A stretch of DNA of 64,000 nucleotides from Ilyobacter_A sp963675185 (GCA_963675185.2 CAXXOH010000003.1:1488001-1552000), one strand, 5' to 3'. Positions 42,663 to 50,949 are shown, counted from the stretch's first letter. Notes: generated from the sequence alone by a model not told the origin. Numbers and translations: made by a program.

Positions 42663-44096
42663 ATGCCTGATTTGATTAAAAAAGCAAAAGATGAAGTTAT
42701 AAAAAACAGGGAAAAAGTGGAGCGTGACTACCACCGGCTCAAGTATCACTTGATGTCACCTGTAGGGCTTATAAATGACCCTAACGGTTTTAGTTATTTT
42801 AAAGGCAAGTATCATCTGTTTTATCAGTGGAATCCATTTGATACAGGCCATAGCTCAAAATTTTGGGGGCATTTTGCAAGCGAGAATCTGGCTAACTGGG
42901 AGGATTTTGGACCAGCGTTAGCCCCAAGTGAATGGTATGAAAAAAACGGGTGTTACTCTGGAAGCGGAATAGAGATAAACGAAAAGTTACACCTTTTTTA
43001 TACAGGTAATGTAAAAGATAAAGAGGGGAACAGGGAGACATACCAGTGCTTGGCAGTGTCAAAAGACGGCTTTGAGTTTGAGAAGTTGGGGCCAATACTG
43101 GAAAACCAGCCAGAGGGGTATACCAGGCATTTTAGGGATCCTAAGGTATGGAAGCGCGGAGAAAAGTATTATGCTGTGATAGGCACACAAAGGGAAAACA
43201 TGACAGGAGCTGCAGTTTTGTACAGTTTTGTTGACCCGCAAAAATGGAAGTTTGAAGGGGAGATAAAAACTGGATTTCAGGATTTTGGTTATATGTGGGA
43301 GTGCCCTGATTACTTCGAGATAGGCGGGCAAGGGGTGTTTGTTTTTTCGCCGCAGGGAATAGATCCCAGCGGGGATAGTTATAACAACATTTACCAATCC
43401 GGGTATGTGATTGGGAACTTAAATTTAGATACCCCTAAACTTGAGCACGGCGACTTCAATGAGCTAGACAGGGGATTTGATTTTTATGCTCCCCAAACAA
43501 TGTCTGACGACAGAGGCAGAAGGATAATGATAGCGTGGGTCGGGCTTCCTGATGTGGACTATCCTACGGATAACAGAGGATGGGCGCACTGTTTAAGTCT
43601 CCCTAGGGAGCTAAGGTTAAAAGACGGCAAACTTATCCAGCAACCTGTTCCTGAGCTGGTAAAATTGAGGAAAGAGCTTGTGGAGGTAGAGGATAAACTG
43701 TCTGGAAGCAGGAGTTATCCTGGGGTAGCTGGAGACAGCTTTGAGATGATTTATAGTGTGAAAAACATAGGTGCAAAAGAATTTGGGGTAAATTTAAGGC
43801 TTGGAGAGGGTCAAGCAACAGTTTTGAAATACAGTGCTGTGGATAAAAAAATAATTCTTGATAGGAGTAGAGCGGGGGAGCTTTATGATATTGAGCACGG
43901 TACGGTTAGAAAGTGTAGCTTTGATTCAGATGAGATAAAGTTTCATATTTTTATGGATAAATCTCTGGTGGAAATATTCATAAATGATGGGGAAGAGGTT
44001 TTTACTGCTAGAATATTCCCTGACGAAGAGAGTAAGGGTGTGGAGTTTTTCTCTGACGGTATCATAGAATTGAATGTAAAAAAGTGGGATATTTAA
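42663..44096 (+). CDS. scrB: sucrose-6-phosphate hydrolase (GH32)
   Basis: 477 residues, cytoplasmic. Splits sucrose-6-phosphate into glucose-6-phosphate and fructose. GH32 motifs appear in order: MSPVGLINDPNGF with the nucleophile Asp39, LFYQWNPF, FWGHFAS, the RDP motif FRDPKVW, and the acid/base Glu in WECPDYF. The C-terminal beta-sandwich ends with IFMDKSLVEIFINDGEEVFT. No signal peptide, as expected for the phosphorylated substrate. Sits between the EIIA and fructokinase genes. Confidence 0.95.
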   Translation: MPDLIKKAKDEVIKNREKVERDYHRLKYHLMSPVGLINDPNGFSYFKGKYHLFYQWNPFDTGHSSKFWGHFASENLANWEDFGPALAPSEWYEKNGCYSGSGIEINEKLHLFYTGNVKDKEGNRETYQCLAVSKDGFEFEKLGPILENQPEGYTRHFRDPKVWKRGEKYYAVIGTQRENMTGAAVLYSFVDPQKWKFEGEIKTGFQDFGYMWECPDYFEIGGQGVFVFSPQGIDPSGDSYNNIYQSGYVIGNLNLDTPKLEHGDFNELDRGFDFYAPQTMSDDRGRRIMIAWVGLPDVDYPTDNRGWAHCLSLPRELRLKDGKLIQQPVPELVKLRKELVEVEDKLSGSRSYPGVAGDSFEMIYSVKNIGAKEFGVNLRLGEGQATVLKYSAVDKKIILDRSRAGELYDIEHGTVRKCSFDSDEIKFHIFMDKSLVEIFINDGEEVFTARIFPDEESKGVEFFSDGIIELNVKKWDI

Positions 44097-44111
44097 GTTG
44101 AGGGGGAGTAA

Positions 44112-45068
44112 ATGAAACCGAGCATAGTTTGTGTAGGGGAACTTTTGATTGATTTTATATGCAGAGATATAGACAGTGATCTTGTAGCTGGAGAAAATTT
44201 TGAAAAAAAAGCTGGGGGAGCGCCTGCAAATGTTTGTGCATCGGCTTCAAAACTTGGTGGAGAAGTAGCTTTTATAGGAAAAGTTGGGAATGACTCTTTT
44301 GGTAAATTTTTAGAGAGGACGCTTATAGAAACTGGCGTTAATACAAAGATGCTTTATTTTGATAGCTTTATGCCTACTACTCTAGCCTTTGTATCTTTAA
44401 AAAATGACGGAGAAAGAGATTTTATATTTAATAGGGGAGCGGATGAAAATTTGTCTTTTCCTGAAATAGACTTGAAAGAGTTAAGTGAAGCCAAGATATT
44501 CCACTTTGGGTCTGCTACAGCCCTTCTTGGTGGGAAACTAAAAGACACCTATTATACCCTTATGGATTACGCAAAATCTAAGAGAGCTTTTATATCCTTT
44601 GACCCTAACTGGAGGAATGCCCTTTTCGGCGAGAGAAGGGAAGAGTTCATTGCCGAAAGCAAAAGATGTCTGGCAATTGCCGATTTTGCAAAAGTAAGTG
44701 ATGAAGAGGCCAGAATTATAAGTGGGAATGAGAACTTGGAAAATGCCCTTGATGAACTCCATAAAATAGGTGTGGAAACTATTGCGGTTACTCTGGGTAA
44801 AGAAGGGACTCTTTTGAGTGTGAAGGGTGAAAAAACCATTGTTGAGAGCGTGAAAGTAAAATCGATAGACTCAACCGGTGCTGGGGATGCCTTTGTGGGG
44901 GCTATTTTGTATAAACTATCAAAGGAAGAGGAGCCTAAAAGTGCTATGCTTGATGTAGAAAAAGCTTCTGATATAGTCGGATTTGCAAATAAAGTAGGGG
45001 CTATAACTTGTACTAAGTACGGTGCTATAGCAGCACTACCAACACTGAAAGAATTAGAAGATTTCTAA
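44112..45068 (+). CDS. scrK: fructokinase (PfkB/ribokinase family)
   Basis: 318 residues. Phosphorylates the fructose released by ScrB. Family signatures: VCVGELLIDFI at the N-terminus, KKAGGAPANVCASASKLGG, FISFDPNWRNALF, and the C-terminal DSTGAGDAFVGAILYKL containing the catalytic Asp. Starts 16 bp after scrB. Followed by a terminator and then the regulator gene. Confidence 0.94.
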   Translation: MKPSIVCVGELLIDFICRDIDSDLVAGENFEKKAGGAPANVCASASKLGGEVAFIGKVGNDSFGKFLERTLIETGVNTKMLYFDSFMPTTLAFVSLKNDGERDFIFNRGADENLSFPEIDLKELSEAKIFHFGSATALLGGKLKDTYYTLMDYAKSKRAFISFDPNWRNALFGERREEFIAESKRCLAIADFAKVSDEEARIISGNENLENALDELHKIGVETIAVTLGKEGTLLSVKGEKTIVESVKVKSIDSTGAGDAFVGAILYKLSKEEEPKSAMLDVEKASDIVGFANKVGAITCTKYGAIAALPTLKELEDF

Positions 45069-45080
45069 TAAAAATTTACT

Positions 45081-45120
45081 ATAGGGGTGGCCTAAGTTTC
45101 AGGCTGCCTATTTTATTTTT
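45081..45120 (+). terminator. intrinsic terminator after scrK
   Basis: ATAGG...GGCCT (45081-45093) pairs imperfectly with AGGC...CCTAT (45101-45111); the tail is TTTATTTTT. Confidence 0.8.
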
Positions 45121-45139
45121 AGCAAACTCCCTATAGCTG

Positions 45140-45169
45140 TTGACAGAAGTTTTGTGGGTGGTATATAAT
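45140..45169 (+). promoter_or_regulatory. promoter of the LacI-type regulator gene
   Basis: TTGACA (45140-45145), 18-bp spacer, TATAAT (45164-45169). Confidence 0.82.
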
Positions 45170-45181
45170 TATATCAATATA

Positions 45182-45195
45182 TGGTAACGTTAGCA
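45182..45195 (+). promoter_or_regulatory. LacI-type operator O3 (autoregulation)
   Basis: TGGTAACGTTAGCA, near-perfect palindrome, just downstream of the -10 and directly ahead of the GAGGTGA ribosome binding site of the regulator gene. Predicts that the regulator represses itself. Confidence 0.75.
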
Positions 45196-45208
45196 TGCGA
45201 GGTGAAAT

Positions 45209-46195
45209 ATGACAATTAAAGAGATAGCAAAATTAGCCGAGGTATCTACCTCCACTGTATCCAGGGTACTGAATAATTCGGGGTACGTTAAGCAGGAGGT
45301 AAGAGAGAGAATAGAAGAAATAATAGAAGAAACCGGATATATGCCAAGCGATGTAGCAAAAGGGCTTAAGGACAGAAAAACAAACCTCATAGGGGTAATA
45401 ATACCAAGGTTGAAGTCTAGGGCAACCAGCCTTGTAGTGGAGGGGATAACTAGGTATCTTGACAAAAAAGGGTATACAACACTCCTTGCCAATACCGGGA
45501 TATGTTTAGAAAAAGAACTAGAGTTCATAAAGGTGTTTAAACAAAAGAGGGTTAACGGGATACTTTTTGTTGCAACCAGGGTATTGAAGGAGCATGCGGA
45601 GCTCCTTGAAAAGCTGGATGTACCAATTGTATTTATAGGGCAGGATGCAGGAGAATATGGGTTCCCATCAGTGGTGCATAACGACTATAATGCAGCTAAG
45701 GATATAACCAAATACCTCATTGCAAAAGGGCACAGGAAAATTGGGTTTATAGGTGTAGAAGAAAGCGACATAGCTGTAGGGTTGGAGAGAAAAAGGGGAT
45801 ATCTGGATGCCCAAGCTGAAAGCAATATAGCGGTAGACCAAGAGATAATAGCAACTGGTGATTTTGAAGTTTCTTCGGTGGAGCCCTCTATGAAGAAGAT
45901 AATGCAAAAAAAACCAAGTGCAATATTTGCTGTGACAGACAGTTTGGCGATTGGAGCTATAAACTATCTTATAAAGAATGGGTACCGCGTTCCAGAGGAG
46001 ATATCCGTTGTTGGCATGGGAGATTCCGGGATAGCGGAGATATACAATCCTAGCCTGACAACTGTGAAATATGAATACTTAGAGTCCGGGGAGGAAGCGG
46101 CTAAACTCCTAATTGAGAGCTTTGAAAATAAAGTGGCGCTAAAAAAGATGATGGGATACAAGTTGATGGAAAGGAACAGTGTGAGAAGCGTATAA
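45209..46195 (+). CDS. scrR: LacI-family transcriptional repressor of sucrose genes
   Basis: 328 residues. The N-terminal helix-turn-helix and hinge helix are clear (TIKEIAKLAEVSTSTVSRVL, then NNSGYVKQEVRERI); the rest is a periplasmic-binding-protein-like sensor domain (GVIIPRL, FKQKRVNGILFVA, FAVTDSLAIGAINYL). Its gene lies between the two halves of the regulon, and five copies of a TGGTAWCGATRTCA-like palindrome lie in front of the EIIA operon, this gene and the permease gene. Ligand unknown; sucrose-6-phosphate or fructose are likely (inference). Last codons overlap the terminator stem. Confidence 0.92.
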   Translation: MTIKEIAKLAEVSTSTVSRVLNNSGYVKQEVRERIEEIIEETGYMPSDVAKGLKDRKTNLIGVIIPRLKSRATSLVVEGITRYLDKKGYTTLLANTGICLEKELEFIKVFKQKRVNGILFVATRVLKEHAELLEKLDVPIVFIGQDAGEYGFPSVVHNDYNAAKDITKYLIAKGHRKIGFIGVEESDIAVGLERKRGYLDAQAESNIAVDQEIIATGDFEVSSVEPSMKKIMQKKPSAIFAVTDSLAIGAINYLIKNGYRVPEEISVVGMGDSGIAEIYNPSLTTVKYEYLESGEEAAKLLIESFENKVALKKMMGYKLMERNSVRSV

Positions 46196-46210
46196 TACGC
46201 TTCTTTTTTA
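46184..46210 (+). terminator. intrinsic terminator of the regulator gene
   Basis: AGAAGCGTAT and ATACGCTTCT with a one-base centre (46184-46204), followed by TTTTTT. The stem includes the stop codon. Confidence 0.92.
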
Positions 46211-46281
46211 TATTCTTCTTATTTTGAACAGACTACGATCAATAAAAAGGAGTTATTGATTAAAAAATGACCAAAAAGCTG

Positions 46282-46310
46282 TTGACATAATTAAAAAAAA
46301 ATGGTATAAA
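46282..46310 (+). promoter_or_regulatory. promoter of the sucrose EIIBC gene
   Basis: TTGACA (46282-46287), 17-bp spacer, TATAAA (46305-46310). The layout is almost the same as the EIIA promoter, including CAAAAA upstream. The leader of roughly 330 nt before the ATG contains no gene. Confidence 0.85.
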
Positions 46311-46322
46311 TATATTGGGATG

Positions 46323-46336
46323 TGGTAACGATATCA
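46323..46336 (+). promoter_or_regulatory. LacI-type operator O4 (EIIBC gene)
   Basis: TGGTAACGATATCA, near-palindromic, immediately downstream of the -10, the same position as O1. Confidence 0.8.
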
Positions 46337-46416
46337 TAAGCTGGTTTAACTCGGTTTATACTTGAAAAAAGTGTACTTTCTTGTAAGATATTAAAACAAA
46401 ATTTTTTACAAAAACA

Positions 46417-46430
46417 TGGTATCGATGTCA
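46417..46430 (+). promoter_or_regulatory. LacI-type operator O5 (EIIBC gene)
   Basis: TGGTATCGATGTCA, 94 bp downstream of O4, about nine helical turns. Confidence 0.75.
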
Positions 46431-46645
46431 TGTGAAGTGGAGGATACTTTTTAAAACAAGGAGTTTAGCTAAAAAGTGTTCAAAACTATGGAAGTGAACA
46501 TCATATATAAAGATTTTATGAAATAAAAGGAGGTATATAGATAAGTAGATAGAAAATTAACTCAACAGAAGAATGAAAATTTTTAATGTTTGAAATTTTT
46601 TATTATGAGATGGAATCAATTTTAAAAAATCTGTGGGAGGTTGTT

Positions 46646-48010
46646 ATGAATTACAAAAATATAGCTGAAAAAATACTTAGCGGTATAGGTGGAGCTGAAA
46701 ATATTTCTAGCGCGGCACACTGTGCAACAAGACTTAGACTTGTTTTGAACGATGAATCTAAAGTGAATAAGGCATTAGTGGAAGGGATAGACGCTGTAAA
46801 AGGAGCATTTTCTTCATCGGGGCAATATCAAATAATCCTTGGACAAGGTGTTGTGAACAAGGTATACGCTGAGATGACTGGAACTGGAGAGATAAAAGTT
46901 AGCTCTACAAGTGAAGCTAAAAAAGAGGCAATGAAAAACTTAAATCCAGTGCAAAGAGTGGCTAGAGTACTTTCAAACATTTTTGTTCCAGTAATACCTG
47001 CTATAGTTGCTTCGGGTCTTTTGATGGGTCTTTTAGGAATGGGGGCTAGATTTGGTTGGTTTGATGCGTCGAGTGATATATTCGCTTTATTGGACATGTT
47101 CTCTAACGCTGCGTTTGTTTTCTTACCTATAATCATAGCGTTTTCTGCTGCCAGAGAATTTGGTTGTAATCAGTATTTAGCTGCAGCCCTTGGAGGAATA
47201 CTTATACACCCTGCACTGCAAAATGCTTGGACAGTGGGTGGAGGAATATCAGGGTTCTTTAATGTAGGTGGATTTCACGTTGCTAAAGTAGGATACCAAG
47301 GAACTGTACTACCTATACTTATCGCAGTTTGGGTAATGTCATATATTGAAAAAAATATAAGAAGAATTGTTCCGAATGCGCTTGATATAATCCTTACACC
47401 ATTTTTAACAATATTAATAACAGGTTTCATATCATTATTCTTGATAGGACCTGCAGGTAGAGCGCTTGGTAACGGAATTTCATTTGGACTTGGAGCAGTT
47501 TTGAGTGGAGCAGGGGCTATAGCTGGACTGCTGTTTGGGGGGCTTTATTCTGCTATAGTAATCACAGGGGTACACCATTCATTCCATGCTTTTGAAGCTG
47601 AGATGATAAAAAATATCGGTGGGAACTACCTGCTTCCTATATGGTCTATGGCTAATGTGGCTCAAGGAGGAGCGGCTTTTGCGGTATTCTTTAAAACAAA
47701 CGACAAGAAGTTGAAATCAATAGCAATACCTTCTGGTATCTCTTGTCTTCTTGGAATAACAGAAGCGGCCATATTCGGGGTAAACCTAAAACTCATGAGA
47801 CCATTCATAGCGGCTGCAATAGGTGGAGCAATAGGTGGAGCTTATGTTGTTATGACTAAGGTGTTTATGACAGGGGTAGGAGTAACAGGTATACCTGGAA
47901 CAGCAATAGTGGCTACAGGATCGATGTTAAACTACCTTATAGGTCTTGTGCTAGCTTTTGGAGGAGCCTTTGTTCTTACTTGGGTTTTAGGATTTAAAGA
48001 GAACAACTAA
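46646..48010 (+). CDS. scrA: sucrose-type PTS EIIBC permease
   Basis: 454 residues. Imports and phosphorylates sucrose. The EIIB domain (residues 1-~90) has the phosphorylated Cys26 in AAHCATRLRLVL; the EIIC domain has about ten membrane segments with PVIPAIVASGLLMGLLGMG, GGILIHPALQNAW, and GVHHSFHAFEAEMI. There is no EIIA domain; the free EIIA at 42048 probably serves it. The start is the ATG at 46646 behind GGGAGG rather than 46586. Sucrose specificity rests on the scrB-scrK-scrR context and the related sequence of the sucrose group. Confidence 0.92.
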   Translation: MNYKNIAEKILSGIGGAENISSAAHCATRLRLVLNDESKVNKALVEGIDAVKGAFSSSGQYQIILGQGVVNKVYAEMTGTGEIKVSSTSEAKKEAMKNLNPVQRVARVLSNIFVPVIPAIVASGLLMGLLGMGARFGWFDASSDIFALLDMFSNAAFVFLPIIIAFSAAREFGCNQYLAAALGGILIHPALQNAWTVGGGISGFFNVGGFHVAKVGYQGTVLPILIAVWVMSYIEKNIRRIVPNALDIILTPFLTILITGFISLFLIGPAGRALGNGISFGLGAVLSGAGAIAGLLFGGLYSAIVITGVHHSFHAFEAEMIKNIGGNYLLPIWSMANVAQGGAAFAVFFKTNDKKLKSIAIPSGISCLLGITEAAIFGVNLKLMRPFIAAAIGGAIGGAYVVMTKVFMTGVGVTGIPGTAIVATGSMLNYLIGLVLAFGGAFVLTWVLGFKENN

Positions 48011-48012
48011 TA

Positions 48013-48037
48013 AAAAGGGGAGGAAATCTCCCCTTTT
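48013..48037 (+). terminator. intrinsic terminator after scrA
   Basis: AAAAGGGGAG (48013-48022) and CTCCCCTTTT (48028-48037), five-base loop; short T run within the stem. Confidence 0.88.
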
Positions 48038-48087
48038 AAAGTATATAAATGGGTAAACGCAGTTGAGGGTGATAAATTTTAGATAAA

Positions 48088-48372
48088 GTATTGAATTGAT
48101 TTAAAATCATAGAAATAGAAAAACATTTTTTTAGTCACGAATCGCACGAATGGACACTAATAAAAGATATTTAGGTCACAGAGTGACACAGAGAAAAAAT
48201 AAACAAAGATATGCAAATAAAGCATAGCCTAGAGATTTTAATAGATTCGTATGATCCGTGAAAATTCGTGACAAAAAATTAATTTTAAAAGGTTTTCTTT
48301 GTGCGCCTCATGTTTTAAACCTCTGCGAAGCTCTGTGTCTAAAGAAGGGATTTGAATAAATTCAGTAATTTA
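48088..48372 (+). repeat. intergenic repeat, copy R4
   Basis: Left end GTATTGAATTGATTTAAAAT, block A GTCACGAATCGCACGAATG near 48134, block B GGTCACAGAGTGACACAGAG, A' ATTCGTATGATCCGTGAAAA, B' CCTCTGCGAAGCTCTGTGTC, right end AATAAATTCAGTAATTTA. Nearly identical to R3 over its last ~220 bp and to R1 at its left end. The gap 48011-48439 contains only this and the terminator. Confidence 0.9.
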
Positions 48373-48439
48373 TTGGCAGGCAGGAATTCAAGTTGAGTTG
48401 GAGTATAAATTTAGAAAGCAGTATTTGGGGGTGAAATTT

Positions 48440-48769
48440 ATGGTAAAAATAGAAAAAGCTATAAAAACTTCTGATTCTTTGAGGGGAATACTCTATATCA
48501 AGAATGAACAAACAGGAAGATATGAGGATGAGATGGGAGAAGTGGATATTTTTAATGCCGAGGGTAATGAGTACGATGTATATCTGTATATATCTGCACA
48601 ACATAAAGAAATAATAAAATTGAATGATACAGACATAGTGGATAAATTAAATTTAGAAGAAAAAGTAAGGGGATTTATCTGGGATAATTATTATGAACCG
48701 ACGGAGATTAAGCTTGTGATGAATGTAAGTTTTTTGAGTGATTTACCGAGTATAAATTATGAAGCTTAG
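48440..48769 (+). CDS. small protein of unknown function
   Basis: 109 residues, soluble, not recognised: MVKIEKAIKTSDSLRGILYI begins a mixed alpha/beta sequence with acidic content and NYYEPTEIKL near the end. The start is the ATG at 48440 behind GGGGGTGAAA; the frame from 48398 lacks a site and runs out of the repeat. It is flanked by repeat R4 on the left and by the IS4-like remnant, which begins four bases after its stop. Confidence 0.55.
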   Translation: MVKIEKAIKTSDSLRGILYIKNEQTGRYEDEMGEVDIFNAEGNEYDVYLYISAQHKEIIKLNDTDIVDKLNLEEKVRGFIWDNYYEPTEIKLVMNVSFLSDLPSINYEA

Positions 48770-48877
48770 TAGATAAAAAGAGGGAGATATATCTCCATAC
48801 CTATCAAGCTAAGCTTTGAATTTAATAGAATTTGTGCTAAAACCTTCTTCAAGGACTACTTGAAGGAGGTTTTTCTT

Positions 48878-49782
48878 TTGGGAAACAGACAAATCAGAAC
48901 AAAATTTTTAAATTACTTTTCGGAAAAAAATATTGAACAAATTGCCAGGTATTCTAAATTCAAAATTAGGAATAGCGGCAAAATTTCTCTAAATATGTCT
49001 ACGATAAATTAGTTACAGATTCCTTAGTTTTAAAAGATTTAGGGTACTTTAAATTTGATGACTTCAATGAGATTGAAAGCAGAAACAGCTCTTTTGTTTC
49101 TCGTTTGAAAGCCGGAACAAGGTTGTTTGCTTTAAACCCTAATCCTCAGTACTCACCAAAGGGAAAACTACTAAAAAAGACGAAGTATTTGGTAACAAAT
49201 GCTGGAGAGTTGGGAAAAGAACTAAAAGCAGGAGAGACTCAAGAATATGAATTTCTAGTCGGAAGCCATGACGACAAGAGGCCTTTTAGGGTAATCCTAA
49301 CTAAATTGGACAAAGAGACTTCTAATAAAAAAGTACAAAAGATAGAAGAAAGAGAAAGAAGGAATGAGTACTGCGCAAAGCACGTAAGAAGTTCTGCTGA
49401 AATTACTGGATATATTACTAATCTTTGGGGATTCAATCCTTCTGAAATCATCGAAATATATAAATTGAGATGGCAAATTGAATTGCTGTTTAAAATTTTT
49501 AAGTCTGATTTTAAACTAGATAAACTAAAAGACTTGAAAGTAGAAAGAATAGAGACTCACATATATGCCACTTTAATTAGAATGCTTCTTTTAATGGAGA
49601 TTACAAAGGGTATCAATGGAGGATACTCAAAAGAAATGAGTATAAGGCGAGTAATAAAAAGCTCGTTGGGGGTTTTGACTGATTTCATGGAAACTTTGAA
49701 ATCTAAAAAGCGTTTCATGCGCTTGACTTCAAAATTAAAAAAAATTATTGATTCTAAAATAAAAAAAGTTCCCAGCAAATAA
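48878..49782 (+). pseudogene. IS4-family transposase, internal deletion and frameshift
   Basis: A TTG start at 48878 after AAGGAGG begins an N-terminal piece of 44 codons (GNRQIRTKFLNYFSEKN) that stops at a TAG near 49009. From about 48985 another frame carries the rest: KLVTDSLVLKDLGYFKFDDF, then a long C-terminal half to 49782 that includes IYKLRWQIELLFKIFKSDFK, the Y-x2-R-x3-E-x6-K signature of IS4 DDE transposases. Intact relatives are over 400 residues; here about a third, including the part with the first catalytic Asp, is gone. The 225-residue frame from 49105 is thus a fragment, not a gene. Confidence 0.85.
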
Positions 49783-49876
49783 TCACCGAGAACACCACTG
49801 ATAATAGAATAAACTTTTTTAGCCATTTTTGCAAGTGGTTTTTTGTAGTTTGAAAATTTAGCTTTAAAATTAAAAT

Positions 49877-49908
49877 AGGAACCTAACTATATAAAAGTTA
49901 GGTTCCTA
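49877..49908 (+). terminator. hairpin terminator at the 3' end of the IS4-like element
   Basis: AGGAACCTAACT pairs with AGTTAGGTTCCT around a short AT loop; modest T content follows. Confidence 0.7.
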
Positions 49909-50080
49909 AAATTTCTTAGCTTGATAGGTATGGAGATATATCTCCCTCTTTTTATGTAATCCAAAATCTGGTCATGAAAATTATTTGTGAAATTTTCTGA
50001 AATTGGATAGATAAGTCGAGCAACAACTAATGTGAAGGAAAAGCAAAGTTTAAAAAGTGAATTTTTTCATATTGGTGTCG

Positions 50081-50109
50081 TTGCAAAAAAACAAAACTTA
50101 TGATAGAAT
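50081..50109 (+). promoter_or_regulatory. promoter of tpiA
   Basis: TTGCAA (50081-50086), 17-bp spacer, TAGAAT (50104-50109); start expected near 50116, 36 bases before the TTG start codon. The rest of 49956-50151 shows no gene. Confidence 0.7.
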
Positions 50110-50151
50110 ATTTGGGAAAATCGTAAAAAAAGACATTTAGGAGGTAGCAAA

Positions 50152-50907
50152 TTGAGAAAGAAAATAGTAGCTGGAAACTGGAAAATGAACAAAACTGTTA
50201 AAGAAGCTGTGGAAATGCTGACTGAATTAAAAGGTCTTGTAGCTGGTGTAGATGGAGTTGAGGTTGTAATAGGAGCACCATTCACTGCATTATCAGAAGC
50301 TGCAAAAGCTGTTGAAGGATCAAAAGTTAAACTTGCTGCTCAAAACATGAACCCTAACGAATCTGGTGCATATACTGGTGAAATATCACCTTTAATGCTA
50401 AAAGATCTAGGAGTAGAGTATGTTATCCTTGGTCACTCTGAAAGAAGAGAATACTACGGAGAAACTAACGAAATAGTTAACGAAAAAGTAAAGGCTGCTT
50501 TAAAACACGGGTTAAAACCAATTCTTTGTGTAGGAGAAAAATTAGAAGATAGAGAAGCTGGAAACACTGAAGCTGTAGTAGAAGACCATACAAAAGGTGG
50601 ACTAGTAGGAATAACAGCTGAAGAGATGAAAAATGTTGTCATAGCTTATGAGCCAGTTTGGGCAATAGGAACTGGTAAAACAGCTAGTCCTGAGCAAGCT
50701 CAAGATGTGCATGCATTCATAAGAAAGCTTTTAACTGAGCTGTACTCTGAAGCAGTAGCTCAAGATGTAACAATCCAATACGGTGGATCAATGAAACCTG
50801 ACAATGCAAAAGAACTAATCTCAAAAGAAGACATAGACGGTGGATTAGTTGGAGGGGCTTCATTAGAGGCTGCAGGATTCGCAACAATCATAAAAGCAGC
50901 GCTATAA
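50152..50907 (+). CDS. tpiA: triosephosphate isomerase
   Basis: 251 residues. Interconverts dihydroxyacetone phosphate and glyceraldehyde-3-phosphate in glycolysis. Catalytic residues are visible: Lys in AGNWKMN, His in VILGHSERREYYGE, and Glu in IAYEPVWAIGTG; the phosphate loop YGGSMKPDN and GLVGGASLE are present. The start is a TTG behind a perfect AGGAGG; no earlier ATG exists in frame near the site. Followed by a hairpin and then gpmI. Confidence 0.97.
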   Translation: MRKKIVAGNWKMNKTVKEAVEMLTELKGLVAGVDGVEVVIGAPFTALSEAAKAVEGSKVKLAAQNMNPNESGAYTGEISPLMLKDLGVEYVILGHSERREYYGETNEIVNEKVKAALKHGLKPILCVGEKLEDREAGNTEAVVEDHTKGGLVGITAEEMKNVVIAYEPVWAIGTGKTASPEQAQDVHAFIRKLLTELYSEAVAQDVTIQYGGSMKPDNAKELISKEDIDGGLVGGASLEAAGFATIIKAAL

Positions 50908-50926
50908 TTTAATTTTAAGATAGCAA

Positions 50927-50949
50927 AACCGTAGTCTAGGCTACGGTTC
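50927..50949 (+). terminator. hairpin after tpiA
   Basis: AACCGTAG pairs with CTACGGTT around a short loop. The downstream tail is not T-rich, so termination may be partial and gpmI could be co-transcribed. Confidence 0.6.

Larger units (their letters stand above)
48773..49955 (+). mobile_element. internally deleted IS4-like insertion sequence with perfect 41-bp inverted repeats
   Basis: Left end 48773-48813 and right end 49915-49955 are exact reverse complements for 41 bp; each contains the palindrome GGAGATATATCTCC. Between them lies a transposase gene with a large internal deletion and frameshift. An RNA hairpin near the left end (AACCTTCTTCAAG at 48841-48853 against CTTGAAGGAGGTT at 48859-48871) hides the transposase ribosome binding site. 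A second hairpin, AGGAACCTAACT/AGTTAGGTTCCT at 49877-49908, acts as terminator near the right end. I see no clear target duplication. Confidence 0.85.

Noticed and set aside
48773..48813. The left 41-bp repeat as a terminator of the 48440 gene
   Set aside because: It contains a palindrome but no T-rich tail, and its exact inverse at 49915-49955 identifies it as an element end. It may still act as a hairpin in RNA.
49105..49782. Intact 225-residue transposase gene
   Set aside because: It is the C-terminal part of a longer IS4-type protein; the N-terminal piece lies upstream in another frame and the middle is missing.
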